Assembly: GCF_000220565.1 (NCBI RefSeq)
Contig: NZ_AFPM01000281.1
Location: forward strand, 1 to 55,774
Direction of reading: 5' to 3'
DNA from: Oceanicola sp. S124
Lineage (GTDB): Bacteria; Pseudomonadota; Alphaproteobacteria; Rhodobacterales; Rhodobacteraceae
Length of the DNA stretch: 55,774 nucleotides
Part shown: piece by piece, positions 44,960 through 54,252 of the stretch
How the letters are laid out: every line of letters starts with the position of its first letter
Position numbering within the stretch: position 1 is the stretch's first letter
Position numbers and translations under genes: made by a program
The notes under the pieces: model-generated
Seen by the model: the letters and a program-made list of their open reading frames with translations, nothing else
Told to the model about the DNA's origin: nothing
Database searches by the model: none

Positions 44960-47909
44960 GGCTGCCCTCCATGCTCAGGGGTTGCAGGTCGGGGGCGTCG
45001 CTGTCTTCCCATTCGCCATGCCGCGACAGCTGGTCGTAGTCGCCGACCCGTCCCATCTCTTCCATGGCGCGGCGCGCGGTATAGCCGCGCTGCGGTTCCA
45101 GCCAGGCGCGGGCCAGTTCGGTGAAGTTTTCCCAGACGGTGCCCGGTGGCTCGTCGTCCAGCGGCGCGGGCACCTCCTTCGGGCTGGTGCCGAGGCCGAT
45201 GTAGACCGCCTGCGCCACGGGACGCGGGCCAAGGTCGCCGAAACCGGCGCGCTCGGCGATGGCGGCTTCCAGCAGCAGCTGCTTGTCGAAGGTCTTCTGC
45301 TGTGCCTCGGTGGGCGGGGTGCCGGTCTTGTAGTCGAACAGGTGCACGCGGCCATGGGCGTCCAGATCCACCCGGTCGGCCTTGGCGGACAGGGTGAAGC
45401 CCAGGCCCGCGATCTCGGCCTTGCCGGTCTTCTCGGTGAAGACCTGAAGCGCCTGCGCCTGCCGCGCTTCCTCGCCGCGCAGGAACCAGTCGGCGTTGCG
45501 GTCCAGCCTTGCGCGCCAGAGCGCCCGCGCCTCGCCCCATGGCACATCCCGGTCGAGCACATCCGAAACGGTGGAAAGCAGCGCCGCGCGGGTCAGGTCG
45601 ATCCGGCCCTCGTTGACGCCCTGCACGAAGGTCTCGATCGCGGTATGCGAGACGATCCCGCGCATCATCGCATCCGGGTCGCGCATCAGCGGATTGAGCC
45701 GCCGCAGCCGCAGGATCCGCTTGGCGTAGATCGCGTAAGGATCGCGGATCAGGGTGCGGATATCGGTCACCCACAGCTCGCGCGGACGGGCGGCGACGGG
45801 CGGTGCGGGGCTCGGCCTTGGCGCGCGCGGGGCCTTCACGGGGGCCTCGACGCCGCGCACCAGACCCAGCCAATGCGCGCCGCGCGCCTCCATTGCGGCC
45901 AGCGCCTCGGGGCCGCCCTGCCCGGGCAGGCCGGACAACAGGTTGGTCATCCGGTTCAGCCAGCGCGAGGGCACGGTCTCGGCATCCTGGGACCGCAGGG
46001 CGCGGGTCAGCCAGACCTCCTTCGCCGCCGCCGCCTGCTGGAAGTCATGCGCCGAGAGGCCCACCTTGCGCTCGGGCAGCAGCAGGCCCGCATCCTTGCG
46101 CATCTGCCGGTTCAGCCAGGGGTCGGGCTGCGTCGCCTCGGGCCAGGAGCCCTCGTTCAGCCCGCCCAGGATCACCACGTCGGCGCCCTGCACCCGGGCT
46201 TCCAGCGTGCCCCAGATCAGGATGCGGGGGTGGGGTTCATCGGGGTTGCGCACCTCGCCGGTGCCCAGGATCGCATGGGCCAGGTCGCCGTAGTCGCGGG
46301 CGGTGAAGGCATCGCCATGCCCGGCGTCGTCGGAGAGTTTCTGCATCAGTCGCAGCGCGGCCTCGCCCGCGTCCTTCTTCCACAGGGTGCCCTCGGTGCC
46401 GGGGTCCGAGCCCCGAGAGATCCTCTCGGCCAGCGCCATGTGTGCCGCGACCCTCTCGGCCAGCGGCACGGGGCCGGGATCGGCGGTGGAGAAGGCCCAG
46501 TCGCAAAGCCAGCCCGCCCAGTCCGGCGCCAGCGGGTCCTGCTGGCTCTCGATGAAGGCCCGGATATCCTCGGGGCCGGGATGGGGCCGGGCCTCGCGGC
46601 GCAGGAACAGCTCAAGCCTGCGCGTCAGGTCCAGGTGGGTGCCGCGCGCGCTGCCGGTATGGGTCAGCGGATGTTTCAGCAGGGCCAGCAGCCTGACTGC
46701 CGAGGGCGGCGCATCGAAGAGGTCGGCGACCTGCCGCAGCAGGCGCCCGGGTGCGGTGGTCTGCAGGGGCGTCCCGGCGGAATCGTCCGGCAGGATGCCC
46801 CAGCGGGTCAGCGCGGCCGAGACCTGACGCGTCAGGCTGCGGTCGGGCGTGATCAGCGCGGCGACCTCGCCGCTTTCGGCGGCATGGCGCAGGCGCAGGG
46901 CGATGGCCATGGCCTCGGCCCGGGGGCCGGGCGCCTTGACCAGCGTGATGCCCTCAAGCGGCGGTTCCAGCGCGCCGAGGGTCGGGCCTTCCTCAAGCCA
47001 CTGGTGCGTCACCGGGGCGGGACGCAGGGCGAGTGAGATCAGCCGGTTGCGCGCCGGATGGCATTCCGCCGGGGCCCATTGTTGCACGTCGCCCGGTTCC
47101 AGCCCGAGGCCCAGCATCAGCTTGCGGAAGCGGAACTGCGGGTGGTCCTCGCCGGTCAGCGGATCGTCCAGCTGTTCCCAGATCCCCTGCGGCAGGTCGA
47201 AATCGTAGCCGGGCAGCAGGACGGCGCCCTGCGGCAGCCGCGCCACGGCCTGCATCAGCAGATGCGTCGCCCCGCGCGAGCCCGTAGAGCCCGCAAGGAT
47301 CACCGGATGCTGCGGCGGCGCGGCGTCCCATTCGGCGATCAGGGTCTCGACCACGCGGCGCTGGCGCTCCTCGGGGTCCGGCAGGTCATCGGCGCGCGGC
47401 ACCTGTCCGACGATCTCGAGGAAGCGCTGCGCCCGGGCCCAGTGGCCGGACAGGTCCGAGACGTCGAGCGCGGCGATATCCTCCAGCGTCACCCGCTCGC
47501 CCTGCATCTCGTCCAGCAGCCGGGCGAGGCTGTCGGCCAGATCGTAGAGCGCGGCGCGCGGGGCCAGCTCGGGCTCGGCATCCAGCAGGGCCGAGATCAG
47601 GCGGATCAGCTCGAGCCGCCGCCGGATCGACGAGACCGCAGGCGGGATCGGCGCGCGGCACTCCAGGTCGGTCAGCAGGTCGACGCGCGGCAGCAGCCCC
47701 GCCGGCCCGGCATCGAAGAGCCGCCGCAGCCGCCGCCGCATCCGCTGGGTGTTGACGATGATCTGCACGCGGGCGCGCTGGTGCGGCGGGGCATCGCCAA
47801 GGCGCGCGTCCAGCCCGGCCAGCAGGTCGGCGGGAAAGTCCGACCCCGGCGGCAGCCCGAAGAGGCGCGGGCCGGGGGTGTCGAAGAGGCGGGGCAGGGT
47901 GTCACTCAT
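44949..47909 (-). CDS. addB: Double-strand break repair protein AddB, alphaproteobacterial type
   Basis: AddB (986 residues) has an inactive helicase-like N-terminal half and a nuclease at the C-terminus: HLFDYKTGTPPTEAQ is the D-Y-K core, followed by KQLLLEAAIAERAG. GSTGSRGATHLLM near residue 215 stands where a P-loop would be. I start at the ATG at 47909; an 8-base overlap with murU follows. The frame extends upstream without conserved residues. Confidence 0.95.
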   Translation of the reverse strand: MSDTLPRLFDTPGPRLFGLPPGSDFPADLLAGLDARLGDAPPHQRARVQIIVNTQRMRRRLRRLFDAGPAGLLPRVDLLTDLECRAPIPPAVSSIRRRLELIRLISALLDAEPELAPRAALYDLADSLARLLDEMQGERVTLEDIAALDVSDLSGHWARAQRFLEIVGQVPRADDLPDPEERQRRVVETLIAEWDAAPPQHPVILAGSTGSRGATHLLMQAVARLPQGAVLLPGYDFDLPQGIWEQLDDPLTGEDHPQFRFRKLMLGLGLEPGDVQQWAPAECHPARNRLISLALRPAPVTHQWLEEGPTLGALEPPLEGITLVKAPGPRAEAMAIALRLRHAAESGEVAALITPDRSLTRQVSAALTRWGILPDDSAGTPLQTTAPGRLLRQVADLFDAPPSAVRLLALLKHPLTHTGSARGTHLDLTRRLELFLRREARPHPGPEDIRAFIESQQDPLAPDWAGWLCDWAFSTADPGPVPLAERVAAHMALAERISRGSDPGTEGTLWKKDAGEAALRLMQKLSDDAGHGDAFTARDYGDLAHAILGTGEVRNPDEPHPRILIWGTLEARVQGADVVILGGLNEGSWPEATQPDPWLNRQMRKDAGLLLPERKVGLSAHDFQQAAAAKEVWLTRALRSQDAETVPSRWLNRMTNLLSGLPGQGGPEALAAMEARGAHWLGLVRGVEAPVKAPRAPRPSPAPPVAARPRELWVTDIRTLIRDPYAIYAKRILRLRRLNPLMRDPDAMMRGIVSHTAIETFVQGVNEGRIDLTRAALLSTVSDVLDRDVPWGEARALWRARLDRNADWFLRGEEARQAQALQVFTEKTGKAEIAGLGFTLSAKADRVDLDAHGRVHLFDYKTGTPPTEAQQKTFDKQLLLEAAIAERAGFGDLGPRPVAQAVYIGLGTSPKEVPAPLDDEPPGTVWENFTELARAWLEPQRGYTARRAMEEMGRVGDYDQLSRHGEWEDSDAPDLQPLSMEGSHEA

Positions 47910-48597
47910 GCAGCATCTCCTCGGCCAGGGCGATGCTTTCGGGCTGGCCGACATCGCACCACAGGCCCGGGTAGGTGGTGGCATGGAAGGTGCCGCGCGC
48001 CATCATCAGCTTCCACAGCTCCCAGACCGAGAAGCTGCTGGCGGCGATCTCTGACAGCAGCTCGGTCCTGAGGATCTGCGCGCCGGTATAGACGAGACCG
48101 GGGCCGGGGGTGGCGCGGCCCTCGGTGTCCAGCAGGAAATCCCCCTGCCCTCGGTGCCCGCGCGCCCTGTCGCGCGGCACGCAGAGCAGCAGGCCGTCCA
48201 TGCGCGCCGGATCCCAGGCCTCTGCCAGCAGCGGCAGTGCGGCGGGGCCGTGCCAGACCGCGTCGGTGTTCAGCGCAAAGACCGGCCCGGCGCCGAGCAG
48301 CGGCAGCGCGTGGCGCAGCCCGCCGCCGGTTTCCAGGATCTCTCCGTCCTCGCGGCTCAGCGCGATGTCGCGGCCGGCCACATGGGCGGCGATCTCGTCG
48401 GCGCGGTAATGGGCGTTGACCACGCAGGTCAGCGCCAGCCCGCTGCGCTGCGCCAGCGCGTGATCCAGCAGGCTGCGCCCGGCCACCTCGATCAGCGGCT
48501 TGGGGCGGTCATCGGTCAGCGGCCGCATCCGGTGCCCGAAGCCGGCGGCAAAAAGCATCAGGGACGCCGGGGTGTCAGGGACCTGTGTCAGGCGCAT
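47902..48597 (-). CDS. murU: N-acetylmuramate-1-phosphate uridylyltransferase
   Basis: A 231-residue nucleotidyltransferase with LFAAGFGHRMRPLTDDRPKPL, the signature with the uridine-binding and catalytic Arg. Next to the AmgK-like kinase this fits MurU, which makes UDP-MurNAc from MurNAc-1-phosphate in the peptidoglycan recycling shortcut known in Pseudomonas and Caulobacter. The product identity is inferred from the neighbour; glucose-type transferases share the motif. Confidence 0.85.
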   Translation of the reverse strand: MRLTQVPDTPASLMLFAAGFGHRMRPLTDDRPKPLIEVAGRSLLDHALAQRSGLALTCVVNAHYRADEIAAHVAGRDIALSREDGEILETGGGLRHALPLLGAGPVFALNTDAVWHGPAALPLLAEAWDPARMDGLLLCVPRDRARGHRGQGDFLLDTEGRATPGPGLVYTGAQILRTELLSEIAASSFSVWELWKLMMARGTFHATTYPGLWCDVGQPESIALAEEMLHE

Positions 48598-49574
48598 TTG
48601 TCTTGCAATCTCAGGATGGTGGCGGCGTCAGGCGCGGGCAGGTCGGTACGGATCGCCTGCGTCAGATCGGGGGCGTCGAGCCGCGCGAGGCAGGTCTCGA
48701 CGTGGCGCCAGACGCGGGGCAGGAAGGCCAGGTAGCGCGGTTTGCCGTCGCGCAGGGCGAGGCGGGTGAAGATGCCCAGAAGGCGCAGGTTGCGCTGCAG
48801 GCCCATCAGGGCGAAGGCGCGGCGGAAGGTGGCGGGGTCGTCCTTGCGCTGCGCCGCGAAGCTGTCGATCAGCGCCTCGGCCATGGCGGTATCGACATCG
48901 TGGCGCGCGTCCAGCAGCAGCGAGGCAAGGTCATAGGCCGGATCGCCCAGCAGGGCGTCCTGGAAATCCAGCAGCCCGACGCGGCTCAGCCCCTCGCCCG
49001 TCCCGCGCCAGACCAGGTTCTCGGCGTGGTAGTCGCGCAGCAGCAGCACCGGCGGGGTGTCATCCAGCGGCGCGAGATGGTCGCGAAACAGCGCCCGGAA
49101 GCCGTCGAAGTCGCCGGGGCCAGGGGTCAGCGCCGGGCGATACCACTGCCAGGCCAGGTCGCAGGCCCCGGCCATGGCGGCGCTGTCGTAGCGCACCAGC
49201 CCCCCGGGCGGCGGGGCGCGGTGCAGGTGCTGCAGCACTGCGGCGGCCTCGGCGTAAAGCTGTGTCGGTTCCGGATCGCGCACCAGCGGAAAGAGCCCCT
49301 CGCCCAGGTCTTCCAGCAGCAGGAAGCGCGCCTCGGGGTCGCGTTTCAGCAGCGCCGGAGCGGCCAGCCCGAGGCCCGAGAGGTGATCCGCGATCCGGCA
49401 GAAGGCGGCGAGCTCAGCCGCGCTGCCCTCGGGCAGGATCATCAGGATGGCCGAGCGCTTGCCCAGGTGCAGCCGGTCATAGGCGCGGGCCGAGGCGTCG
49501 CCGGCCAGCGGCGCAATGCGGGCGGTCTCCCAGCCGGTGCCCGCGAGGAAGGCGCGCTTGGCGGTTTCGCTCAT
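48588..49574 (-). CDS. amgK: Anomeric MurNAc/GlcNAc kinase AmgK
   Basis: The 328-residue protein belongs to the aminoglycoside-phosphotransferase fold: LLRDYHAENLVWRG holds the catalytic Asp-His and VGLLDFQDALLGDPAYDLASLL the metal ligand. AmgK phosphorylates MurNAc and GlcNAc at C1. Pairing with murU and tsaE is the usual order. Overlaps tsaE by four bases and murU by ten. Confidence 0.87.
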   Translation of the reverse strand: MSETAKRAFLAGTGWETARIAPLAGDASARAYDRLHLGKRSAILMILPEGSAAELAAFCRIADHLSGLGLAAPALLKRDPEARFLLLEDLGEGLFPLVRDPEPTQLYAEAAAVLQHLHRAPPPGGLVRYDSAAMAGACDLAWQWYRPALTPGPGDFDGFRALFRDHLAPLDDTPPVLLLRDYHAENLVWRGTGEGLSRVGLLDFQDALLGDPAYDLASLLLDARHDVDTAMAEALIDSFAAQRKDDPATFRRAFALMGLQRNLRLLGIFTRLALRDGKPRYLAFLPRVWRHVETCLARLDAPDLTQAIRTDLPAPDAATILRLQDKCA

Positions 49575-50044
49575 GCCAGCACCCCGGCGAGGCGCGCGGC
49601 CCAGTCGGTGGGTCCATCGGCGCGCAGCAGGCGCGCGTCGCCGGGGCCTTCGGGGATCAGCTCAAGCGCGAGGGCGCTCGGCGGGGTCAGGTCGGCCAGC
49701 CGGTCGGGCCATTCGACCAGGCAAATGGCGTCGGAAAAGGCCTCTTCCAGCCCCAGCTCGACGACCTCCAGCGGATCCGACAGCCGGTAGAGATCCGCAT
49801 GCCAGAGGGTGCCGGCGGTGGTGTCGTATTCCTGCACCAGCGTGAAGGTCGGCGAGGGCACGTCCTCGGGCTCGACCAGCAGCGACTGGATCAGGGCGCG
49901 GGCGAAATGGGTCTTGCCGGCGCCGATGCCGCCCGACAGCAGCAGCACGTCGCCCGGTCCCAGCAGGGGGGCGATGCGGGTGGCAAGGCGGGCGGTCTCC
50001 TCTGCGGAGGCCAGCCGGAGTTCGGTGCGGAAGGGGCTGCTCAT
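49571..50044 (-). CDS. tsaE: tRNA threonylcarbamoyladenosine ATPase TsaE
   Basis: TsaE (157 residues) is a small P-loop ATPase needed with TsaB and TsaD for t6A at tRNA position 37. Walker A is LLSGGIGAGKTHFARALI; PSPTFTLVQEY and HADLYRLSD are the family signatures. Transcribed with amgK and murU. Confidence 0.93.
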   Translation of the reverse strand: MSSPFRTELRLASAEETARLATRIAPLLGPGDVLLLSGGIGAGKTHFARALIQSLLVEPEDVPSPTFTLVQEYDTTAGTLWHADLYRLSDPLEVVELGLEEAFSDAICLVEWPDRLADLTPPSALALELIPEGPGDARLLRADGPTDWAARLAGVLA

Positions 50045-50266
50045 GGCAGGACATTACCCTGCCAAGCCCGACCCGCAAGGGTGATCTGGCGACCCTTTCG
50101 GCAGGGGGGCGAGACCGCTCCGGGATACCCTTGATCGCGTGAACTGGCGGGGAGAGCGGGTGAAGCTCTTGGCCGCGAGGCGGGGATACGTGCTGAAGAT
50201 ACGCGGGGCTGGGGGAACCGGGCGCCTTGCCGGGCCGCCCGACCGTGCTGTCGTGGCGGGTGTGGG
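50045..50266. other. Gap between tsaE and the PAS-protein gene
   Basis: A 222-bp region with no gene I can support; only weak GC-rich stems near the stop of the PAS gene (CGGGCG with CGCCCG). Presumably includes the tsaE promoter. Confidence 0.3.
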
Positions 50267-51901
50267 TCAGGCGGTGCTGATGAACGGCGTCCGGGCGCTA
50301 TCGGCCCGTGGCACGGCAAGGGTGACGGGAGGCGGAGTGCCGAAGGTCACCATCTGCGCGCCTCCGACCAGCGGCAGCACCTGGCATTCGACCTCTCCGG
50401 CGCCGTCCAGCAGCAACACGTGGCGGCTGGGATCGCGGGCGGTGCGGGTGACCAGCTGCGCCAGCACCTCGTCCAGGCCGCGGGGCGAGAGGGCGCGCGC
50501 GCTCCAGGTGCCATGGGCCTCGCGCGCGGTGATGTCGGGGGCCATCCCGTCGGGATCGAGGTCGAAGAGATCGTGGTAGGCGCGGTTGCAATGGCTCAGC
50601 AGGCCCTCGCCGTCGAAGATCGCGATGGCATCGGTGAAGGCGTCCAGCACGCTCTGGCCGAGCGAGAGCTGCTGGCGGAAGCGGCGGGTCATGGCGATAT
50701 GGTCGGTGATGTCCTCGAACAGGAAGGCCACCGCGCCATTGGGGTGCGGCCGTCCGGTGACCCGGTAGGTGGCACCGTTGGGAAGGCTCCAGGTGTCCTG
50801 GTAGCGGCCATCGGCGGCGGCGTTGACCAGGGCATTCAGCTGCTCGCGCCAGGAGGTGTAGTTCTTCGGCTCGGGCATGATCTGGCGGTCGCGCAGGTGG
50901 TCGAAGAAATGCGACAGGGCGGGGCGCGAGGCCAGGAACTCGGGGCTGAGCTGGGTCAGGTCCAGCAGGGCGGGGTTGAACAGGATCAGCTGGCGGTCAC
51001 GGTCGAAGATCGCCAGGCCGGTCGAAAGCTGGGCGAAGGTCTTGGTCAGGGTCTGGACGAAATTGCGCTGCGCCAGCTCGGCCTTGACCAGGTCGCTTAC
51101 ATCCAGCGCGGCGCATTCCCAGGCGCCTTCGCTGCGCCGGGCCGAGACGTCGACCCAGGTTTCCGGCTGCCGCGCCTGGGCCGGCAGCAGGGCGCGATAG
51201 GCGAAGGCCGGGCGCTCGTCGCTGCGGTCGGCACTGCGCAGCAGCGGCGCGACGGCCTCGTGCGAGGCGGCGAAGCAGTCGCCGATCTGGCGGAAGGCGG
51301 CATTGTCCGAGGTAACGACGCCGCCGTCGGCCATGGTCCAGACCGGGATCGGCAGCGCCTCGATCCGGTCGGCCAGAAGCTGGCGGGCACGGCCGGCATC
51401 CAGCGCTGCGTAGCGGTCGGAGAGGCTGGCCGCGCGGTTTTCGCGCAGGGTCGCGGCCAGCGCCTCGCCCCGGCGGCGCAGCTCCAGCAGGGCGGGGTCG
51501 GCCGTGGATTCGGAAAGGTAGCGCGCGGGGGCGCCGGTCACCTGGGCCGGGCGCAGCGGCAGGCCCCGGAAGCGGCTGGAGAGCACCAGCCGCAGCGCGT
51601 CCCAGTCACTGCCTTTGATCCCCTGAGAGACACCCGACAGGGCCGGGTCCTGCCCCGCAACGGCAGAGAGCAGCCTGCGCCAGTCCTCCGGCGCTTCGGT
51701 CAGCCGCTCGCCGGTGAACAGCAGTCGCACCTCCTGCGCCGTGCAGGTCTCACCTGCGCCCCGCCACAGTCGCAGGCGCGGTGCCTTCACCCCCAGCAGG
51801 ACCACCAGGCAGGCCACGGTCAGGGCAAATCCCAACAGCACCGCGAGGGTGACTTCATAAAAGGTTAACTCTTTCAACGGGATGACGTTAAGAAGCGTCA
51901 C
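50267..51901 (-). CDS. PAS-domain protein, DivL-like without kinase domain
   Basis: A 544-residue protein. One membrane helix at about residues 14-38 (FYEVTLAVLLGFALTVACLVV) anchors three PAS-like domains at about 180-260 (PIPVWTMADGGVVTSDN), 295-400 (STGLAIFDRDRQLILFN) and 420-520 (DAIAIFDGEGLLSHCN). There is no HisKA H-box or HATPase at the C-terminus. Neighbourhood (tsaE, amgK, murU, addAB, trxA) is that of Caulobacter DivL, from memory, so I infer a DivL orthologue lacking the kinase part. In Rhodobacter capsulatus a PAS protein named DivL is linked to CtrA and gene transfer agent control. The start is GTG with AAGGAGA upstream. Confidence 0.75.
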   Translation of the reverse strand: MTLLNVIPLKELTFYEVTLAVLLGFALTVACLVVLLGVKAPRLRLWRGAGETCTAQEVRLLFTGERLTEAPEDWRRLLSAVAGQDPALSGVSQGIKGSDWDALRLVLSSRFRGLPLRPAQVTGAPARYLSESTADPALLELRRRGEALAATLRENRAASLSDRYAALDAGRARQLLADRIEALPIPVWTMADGGVVTSDNAAFRQIGDCFAASHEAVAPLLRSADRSDERPAFAYRALLPAQARQPETWVDVSARRSEGAWECAALDVSDLVKAELAQRNFVQTLTKTFAQLSTGLAIFDRDRQLILFNPALLDLTQLSPEFLASRPALSHFFDHLRDRQIMPEPKNYTSWREQLNALVNAAADGRYQDTWSLPNGATYRVTGRPHPNGAVAFLFEDITDHIAMTRRFRQQLSLGQSVLDAFTDAIAIFDGEGLLSHCNRAYHDLFDLDPDGMAPDITAREAHGTWSARALSPRGLDEVLAQLVTRTARDPSRHVLLLDGAGEVECQVLPLVGGAQMVTFGTPPPVTLAVPRADSARTPFISTA

Positions 51902-51956
51902 GAGGATTCTCCTTCCAGACCCGCCCGGGATCCCGCGAAGGATGGTGTCTCATGCG

Positions 51957-51971
51957 TAAATAAAGTCTTAA
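51957..51971 (-). promoter_or_regulatory. Degenerate CtrA-type box before the DivL-like gene
   Basis: TTAA, seven bases, TTTA on the minus strand, one mismatch from TTAA-N7-TTAA. It lies about 57 bp upstream of the GTG start. Confidence 0.3.
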
Positions 51972-52023
51972 ATCATCAGTATGCGGACGGGTTTTCCCCG
52001 TACCGGCATGTCGCCCGCAGGGT

Positions 52024-53436
52024 TCAGTCGAAGGGCCGGTTCTTGCCCGGGGCGATGGCATGGCGACCGGTGCGGGCGTCGATCACGCTGCGCGGCCAGG
52101 AGACCTCGACGATGGCGCCGGTGACGCCGGGGTGGCCGGACCAGCCCTCGGCACCGTCGAAGTCATTGCCGTTGGCAAAGATCAGTTCTGCGCCGCTGCG
52201 TTCCAGCAGGGTCTTGGCGATGAACAGGCCCAGGCCCATACCTTCGTATCCCGGCCGCTCGGTGCCCTCCGAGAAGGACCAGCGCCGGTGCATGAAGGGA
52301 TCGCCGATGCGGCCCAGGTCGGCGGCGCTGAAGCCGCGCCCGTCGTCCATGATCCGCACCGTGATCCGGTCGTCCGTCCAGCGGCTTTCCACGCGCACCT
52401 CGCTGCGGGCGAAGTCGACGGCGTTCTGCACGAGGTTGCGCAACCCGTGGATCAGCTCGGGGCGGCGCAGGATCGAGGGCGGTGTCCCGGTGCCGTCGCC
52501 GTGCTGGAAATGCAGCGCCACGCCGCGTTGGCCATGCGGCTCGGCGGCCTCTTCCAGAACGGCGGACAGCGGCGCCTGATGCAGGTGGAGGTCATCCTTC
52601 CCGGCCCGTCCCATCGAGCGCAGGATGTCCCGGCAGCGGTCGGCCTGATCGCGGATCAGCCGGGCGTCCTCGGCCAGGTCGGGGCGGTCTTCCAGTTCAT
52701 CCAGCAGCTCGGAGGAGGTCAGCTTGATGGTGGCCAGCGGCGTGCCCAGCTCATGCGCGGCGGCAGCGACCACGCCGCCCAGGTCCGACAGCCGCTGTTC
52801 GCGCGCCAGCGCCATCTGGGTCGCCTGCAGCGCGTCGGACATCGAGTGCATCTCGTTGACGATCCAGCGCGAGTAGATGCCGAGGAAGATCACCGCGATG
52901 ACGATGGCCAGCCAGTTGCCGAACAGGAAGACCTGCGCCACCTCCAGCGCCTGCCCCTCGGCGGTGCGGAGCGGCAGGTGGAATTCGGCCAGAAGCGTGA
53001 CCAGCACGATGGCGGTCGAGCCGACGAACAGCGTCATCCGCGACGACAACGCCAAGGCGGACACGGTGGCCGGCCCCACGATCAGGATCGAGAAGGGATT
53101 GTGCAGCCCTCCGGTCAGGTAGAGCAGCGCCCCCAGTTGCAGCAGGTCGAAGAGCACCATGGCGAGGTTCTCGACCTCGTTCAGGCGCTTGGTTTCGGGG
53201 AACAGGAAGCTGGCGATCAGGTTGGCGATCACCGAGAGGCCGACGACGAAGAGGCAGGGGGCGTATTGCAGTTCCAGCCCGTAGACCTGCGCGGCGACGA
53301 TCAGCGCCGAGAGCTGGCCGATGATGGCGAACCAGCGCAGCAGGATCAGCGTGCGCAGCCGGATCCAGTTGCCGCGATACTGGCCCTGGTTGACCGGAAA
53401 GTCGCTCTGGGGATCTGTCTGCTCCTGGGTCACCAT
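52024..53436 (-). CDS. regB: Redox-sensing histidine kinase RegB/PrrB
   Basis: RegB (470 residues) has six membrane helices, the quinone-binding GGLHNPF motif at about residues 109-115, the H-box AAHELGTPLATIKLT with phospho-His near 228, and a redox Cys near 268 (DRCRDIL). It controls the RegA regulon by redox state. GMGLGLFIAKTLLERSGA is the G2 box. The ATG at 53436 has AAGGAAGG before it. Confidence 0.95.
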   Translation of the reverse strand: MVTQEQTDPQSDFPVNQGQYRGNWIRLRTLILLRWFAIIGQLSALIVAAQVYGLELQYAPCLFVVGLSVIANLIASFLFPETKRLNEVENLAMVLFDLLQLGALLYLTGGLHNPFSILIVGPATVSALALSSRMTLFVGSTAIVLVTLLAEFHLPLRTAEGQALEVAQVFLFGNWLAIVIAVIFLGIYSRWIVNEMHSMSDALQATQMALAREQRLSDLGGVVAAAAHELGTPLATIKLTSSELLDELEDRPDLAEDARLIRDQADRCRDILRSMGRAGKDDLHLHQAPLSAVLEEAAEPHGQRGVALHFQHGDGTGTPPSILRRPELIHGLRNLVQNAVDFARSEVRVESRWTDDRITVRIMDDGRGFSAADLGRIGDPFMHRRWSFSEGTERPGYEGMGLGLFIAKTLLERSGAELIFANGNDFDGAEGWSGHPGVTGAIVEVSWPRSVIDARTGRHAIAPGKNRPFD

Positions 53437-53465
53437 GGGGCCTTCCTTCGCCGGGATGACCGAAG

Positions 53466-53493
53466 TGATAGGCAACCCTCGGGGGCAAGGCAA
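53466..53493 (-). promoter_or_regulatory. Candidate regB promoter
   Basis: On the minus strand TTGCCT, 16 bases, CTATCA, about 30 bases before the regB ATG. Confidence 0.45.
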
Positions 53494-53541
53494 TCGGCCG
53501 CCCCTGCCCGGCCGCTGCCTGCGGCATTCTGTTGCCCCCGT

Positions 53542-53570
53542 TTGACGCCCATGGAGGGGCACACTAATAC
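53542..53570 (+). promoter_or_regulatory. Strong regA promoter
   Basis: TTGACG, 17 bases, TAATAC, close to consensus, about 50 bases before the regA ATG. Transcription should start near 53577. Confidence 0.7.
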
Positions 53571-53597
53571 TTGTCGGGGCCCGGAATGGTGCCCCTC
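53554..53597. repeat. 9-bp inverted repeat around the regA transcription start
   Basis: GAGGGGCAC (53554-53562) and GTGCCCCTC (53589-53597), separated by 26 bases. The left arm is in the promoter spacer and the right arm in the leader, so this would be a DNA operator rather than an RNA hairpin. Confidence 0.55.
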
Positions 53598-53621
53598 AGT
53601 TGCAACATTTGGAGATGCGTG

Positions 53622-54170
53622 ATGACGGAACTGCGCGAGATCGGCCCTGACCGGACGCTGCTGCTGCTCGACGATGACGAGCCCTTCCTGAAACGCCTCG
53701 CCAAGGCCATGGAAAAACGCGGCTTCGAGGTCGAGACCGCCGAGACCGTCGCCGAGGGCACGGCCATCGCCACCGCCCGCCCCCCGGCCTATGCGGTCTG
53801 CGACCTGCGGCTGGAAGACGGCAACGGGCTGGACGTGGTCGAGGTGCTGCGCGAGAAGCGCCCGGATTGCCGCATCGTGGTGCTGACCGGCTATGGCGCC
53901 ATCGCCACCGCCGTCGCCGCGGTGAAGGTCGGCGCCACCGACTATCTTGCCAAGCCTGCCGATGCGACGGATATCGTCAACGCCCTGCTGGCCCATGAAG
54001 ACACCCTGCCCCCGCCGCCCGAGAACCCGATGAGCGCCGACCGCGTCCGCTGGGAACATATCCAGCGCGTCTACGAGCTGTGCGACCGCAATGTCTCCGA
54101 GACCGCCCGGCGGCTGAACATGCACCGGCGCACGTTGCAACGGATCCTGGCCAAGCGCTCTCCGCGCTGA
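53622..54170 (+). CDS. regA: Response regulator RegA/PrrA
   Basis: RegA (182 residues) has the receiver with DDDE at 17-20, phospho-Asp near residue 61 (AVCDLRL), VVLTGYG and YLAKPAD, and a C-terminal Fis-type helix-turn-helix SETARRLNMHRRTLQRIL. It controls respiration and other redox-linked pathways in the family. It diverges from regB; senC is missing from between them. TTGGAGATG lies before the ATG. Confidence 0.95.
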   Translation: MTELREIGPDRTLLLLDDDEPFLKRLAKAMEKRGFEVETAETVAEGTAIATARPPAYAVCDLRLEDGNGLDVVEVLREKRPDCRIVVLTGYGAIATAVAAVKVGATDYLAKPADATDIVNALLAHEDTLPPPPENPMSADRVRWEHIQRVYELCDRNVSETARRLNMHRRTLQRILAKRSPR

Positions 54171-54252
54171 TCCCCGCGCACAACCTGAGGCTTTCGTAGG
54201 GGGTGGTGCAAACGCGGGTGACAAGAGTGCCCCGGCCCCTCAGAATGGCCGG

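Noticed and set aside
51860-51895. TTAA half-sites near the start of the PAS gene
   Set aside because: No second half-site at 7-base spacing.
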